From: Rhodobacteraceae bacterium WFHF2C18
Lineage (GTDB): Bacteria > Pseudomonadota > Alphaproteobacteria > Rhodobacterales > Rhodobacteraceae
Reading direction: 5' to 3'
NCBI GenBank assembly: GCA_002166865.1
Contig: NHTQ01000005.1
Location: 226,638 to 290,637, forward strand
Length of the DNA: 64,000 nucleotides
The notes beneath the pieces were generated by a model that saw only the letters and a list, made by a program, of their open reading frames with translations, ran no database searches and was not told the origin of the DNA. The stretch's first letter is position 1, and the number at the start of each line of letters is the position of its first letter. The position numbers were made by a program, and so were the translations under genes. This document shows, one piece after another, positions 63,217 through 64,000 of the stretch.

Positions 63217-64000
63217 ATGGCATATCAGACACGGGGACGCGAGCCGCTGCTGGACAGCAACATGGCGCAGGCCATCGAGAAGCGCGGCAAGGAATTGCTG
63301 GGCTTTGTCCTGGTGGCGCTTGCCGTCATGGCCGGGGCGATGATCGCCTCCTACAGCCCCGATGACCCAAGCTGGATGGCGGCCACCGATGCGCCGGTGC
63401 AGAACTGGATGGGGCCGGTGGGCGCCTCGATCGCGGCGCCGCTGTTCATGATCGTGGGCTGGGGCGCCTGGGGCCTGGCGGCGGTGCTGGCGGCCTGGGG
63501 GGTTCGGTTTGCCCTGCATCTGGGCCAGGACCGGGCCGTCGGGCGGCTGATATTCGCGCCGATCTGGATCGCGGTCGCCGCGCTTTACGCCGCGACGCTG
63601 GCCCCAGGGGCGGACTGGGCGGCGACGCACAGTTTCGGCCTGGGCGGGTTGTTCGGCGACACGGTGCTGGGCACGGCGCTGGGCGTGCTGCCGCTGAGCG
63701 CGGGGCTGGGCCTGAAGGTCCTGTCTGTCGTGCTGGGGGCCGCGATGGTGGCGCTGGGCGCCTATGTCATGGGCTTTGACCGGGCGGAACTGGCGCGCAT
63801 CGCGCGGTTCCTGCTGGTCAGCGTGATCCTGACCTACGCCTGGCTGCGCGCGCTGGTGGCGCGGGGCACCGCGGCCTCTGCCCGCGCGCTGCGCGAGCGG
63901 CGCGCGGCCCGGGCCGCGGCCGCCGCGCCCGAACCTCCTGCAGCGGCCCGGTCCGTGGCGGCGCCCGATGCCCGGCCCGCGCCGGCCGAACCCGAGGCGG
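63217..64000 (+). CDS. ftsK: DNA translocase FtsK (partial, 5' part only)
   Basis: The visible 261 codons encode the membrane part of FtsK: a short cytoplasmic start (MAYQTRGREPLLDSNMAQ), about four helices (LLGFVLVALAVMAGAMIASY onward, containing YSPDDPSW) and the beginning of an Ala/Arg/Pro-rich linker. The motor and gamma domains lie beyond the window. FtsK joins the divisome and moves DNA at the septum for dimer resolution. The ribosome-binding region is GAGGGACGAG. Confidence 0.92.
   Translation, partial: MAYQTRGREPLLDSNMAQAIEKRGKELLGFVLVALAVMAGAMIASYSPDDPSWMAATDAPVQNWMGPVGASIAAPLFMIVGWGAWGLAAVLAAWGVRFALHLGQDRAVGRLIFAPIWIAVAALYAATLAPGADWAATHSFGLGGLFGDTVLGTALGVLPLSAGLGLKVLSVVLGAAMVALGAYVMGFDRAELARIARFLLVSVILTYAWLRALVARGTAASARALRERRAARAAAAAPEPPAAARSVAAPDARPAPAEPEA

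Overview
The window is high-GC, densely packed DNA from an alphaproteobacterium, most likely a member of the Rhodobacterales (Roseobacter/Paracoccaceae group). The evidence is an ATP-synthase F0 operon with both b' and b subunits, a class I lysyl-tRNA synthetase, the division-plane ATPase MipZ, the gene order ffh/chorismate mutase/rpsP/rimM/trmD/rplS/rpmE, and the homogentisate locus. No rRNA or tRNA genes, CRISPR arrays, insertion sequences or prophage genes were seen. The two ends cut genes: a livG ATPase at base 1 and an ftsK translocase at base 64000.

Layout. 1-3.8 kb: branched-chain amino-acid ABC importer (livG partial, livM, livH, livK) behind a stand-alone Lrp/AsnC RAM-domain gene. 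3.9-7.6 kb: L,D-transpeptidase, TerB-like protein, lysyl-tRNA synthetase, lipoprotein cytochrome c, lipoprotein metallopeptidase. 7.6-9.4 kb: a low-GC accessory island directly behind parE. 9.4-13.7 kb: parE, HpaI-type aldolase and glucokinase, and a 49-bp tandem repeat. 13.5-21.3 kb: aromatic (homogentisate) catabolism, namely hmgA, two MBL-fold hydrolases, a fumarylacetoacetase-type hydrolase, an FAD hydroxylase with a DUF2783 partner, and a divergent MarR regulator. 21.3-29.8 kb: EamA permease, mipZ, then the ribosome/SRP-related cluster from rpmE back to ffh, with a bluB remnant fused by overlap to rpsP. 29.8-32.6 kb: azoreductase and LysR, EamA permease, ArsR regulator. 32.8-35.5 kb: atpI-B-E-F'-F. 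35.7-38.9 kb: folC, accD, CPBP protease. 39-46.7 kb: ilvD, three uncharacterised genes, ornithine cyclodeaminase, rmuC, mutL. 46.8-50 kb: persulfide dioxygenase and rhodanese under a BigR/SqrR-like operator, then amtB-glnK. 50-54 kb: PBP1A-type enzyme and mlaC/mlaA. 54-64 kb: RidA, GDPD, a large acyltransferase, phhB, peroxiredoxin, an FAD reductase, rsmD, a UbiH-type hydroxylase, amidase, a DapC-type aminotransferase and ftsK.

Most distinctive region. Behind parE lie two AT-rich genes in tandem on the minus strand. Each starts with TTG overlapping a TGA stop, preceded by the same short tract that encodes the end of ParE: the true parE end for the first gene, a displaced copy of about 23-26 bp for the second. 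Each gene is followed by a copy of an imperfect palindromic element of about 175-218 bp with conserved ends and a variable middle. The pattern [parE tail, TTGA start, ORF, palindromic element] repeats twice. It looks like serial cassette insertion at the 3' end of an essential gene, with incoming genes borrowing the ParE coding tail as ribosome-binding site. The first gene has an HEPN/AbiU2-like look, so a defence role is possible but unproven.
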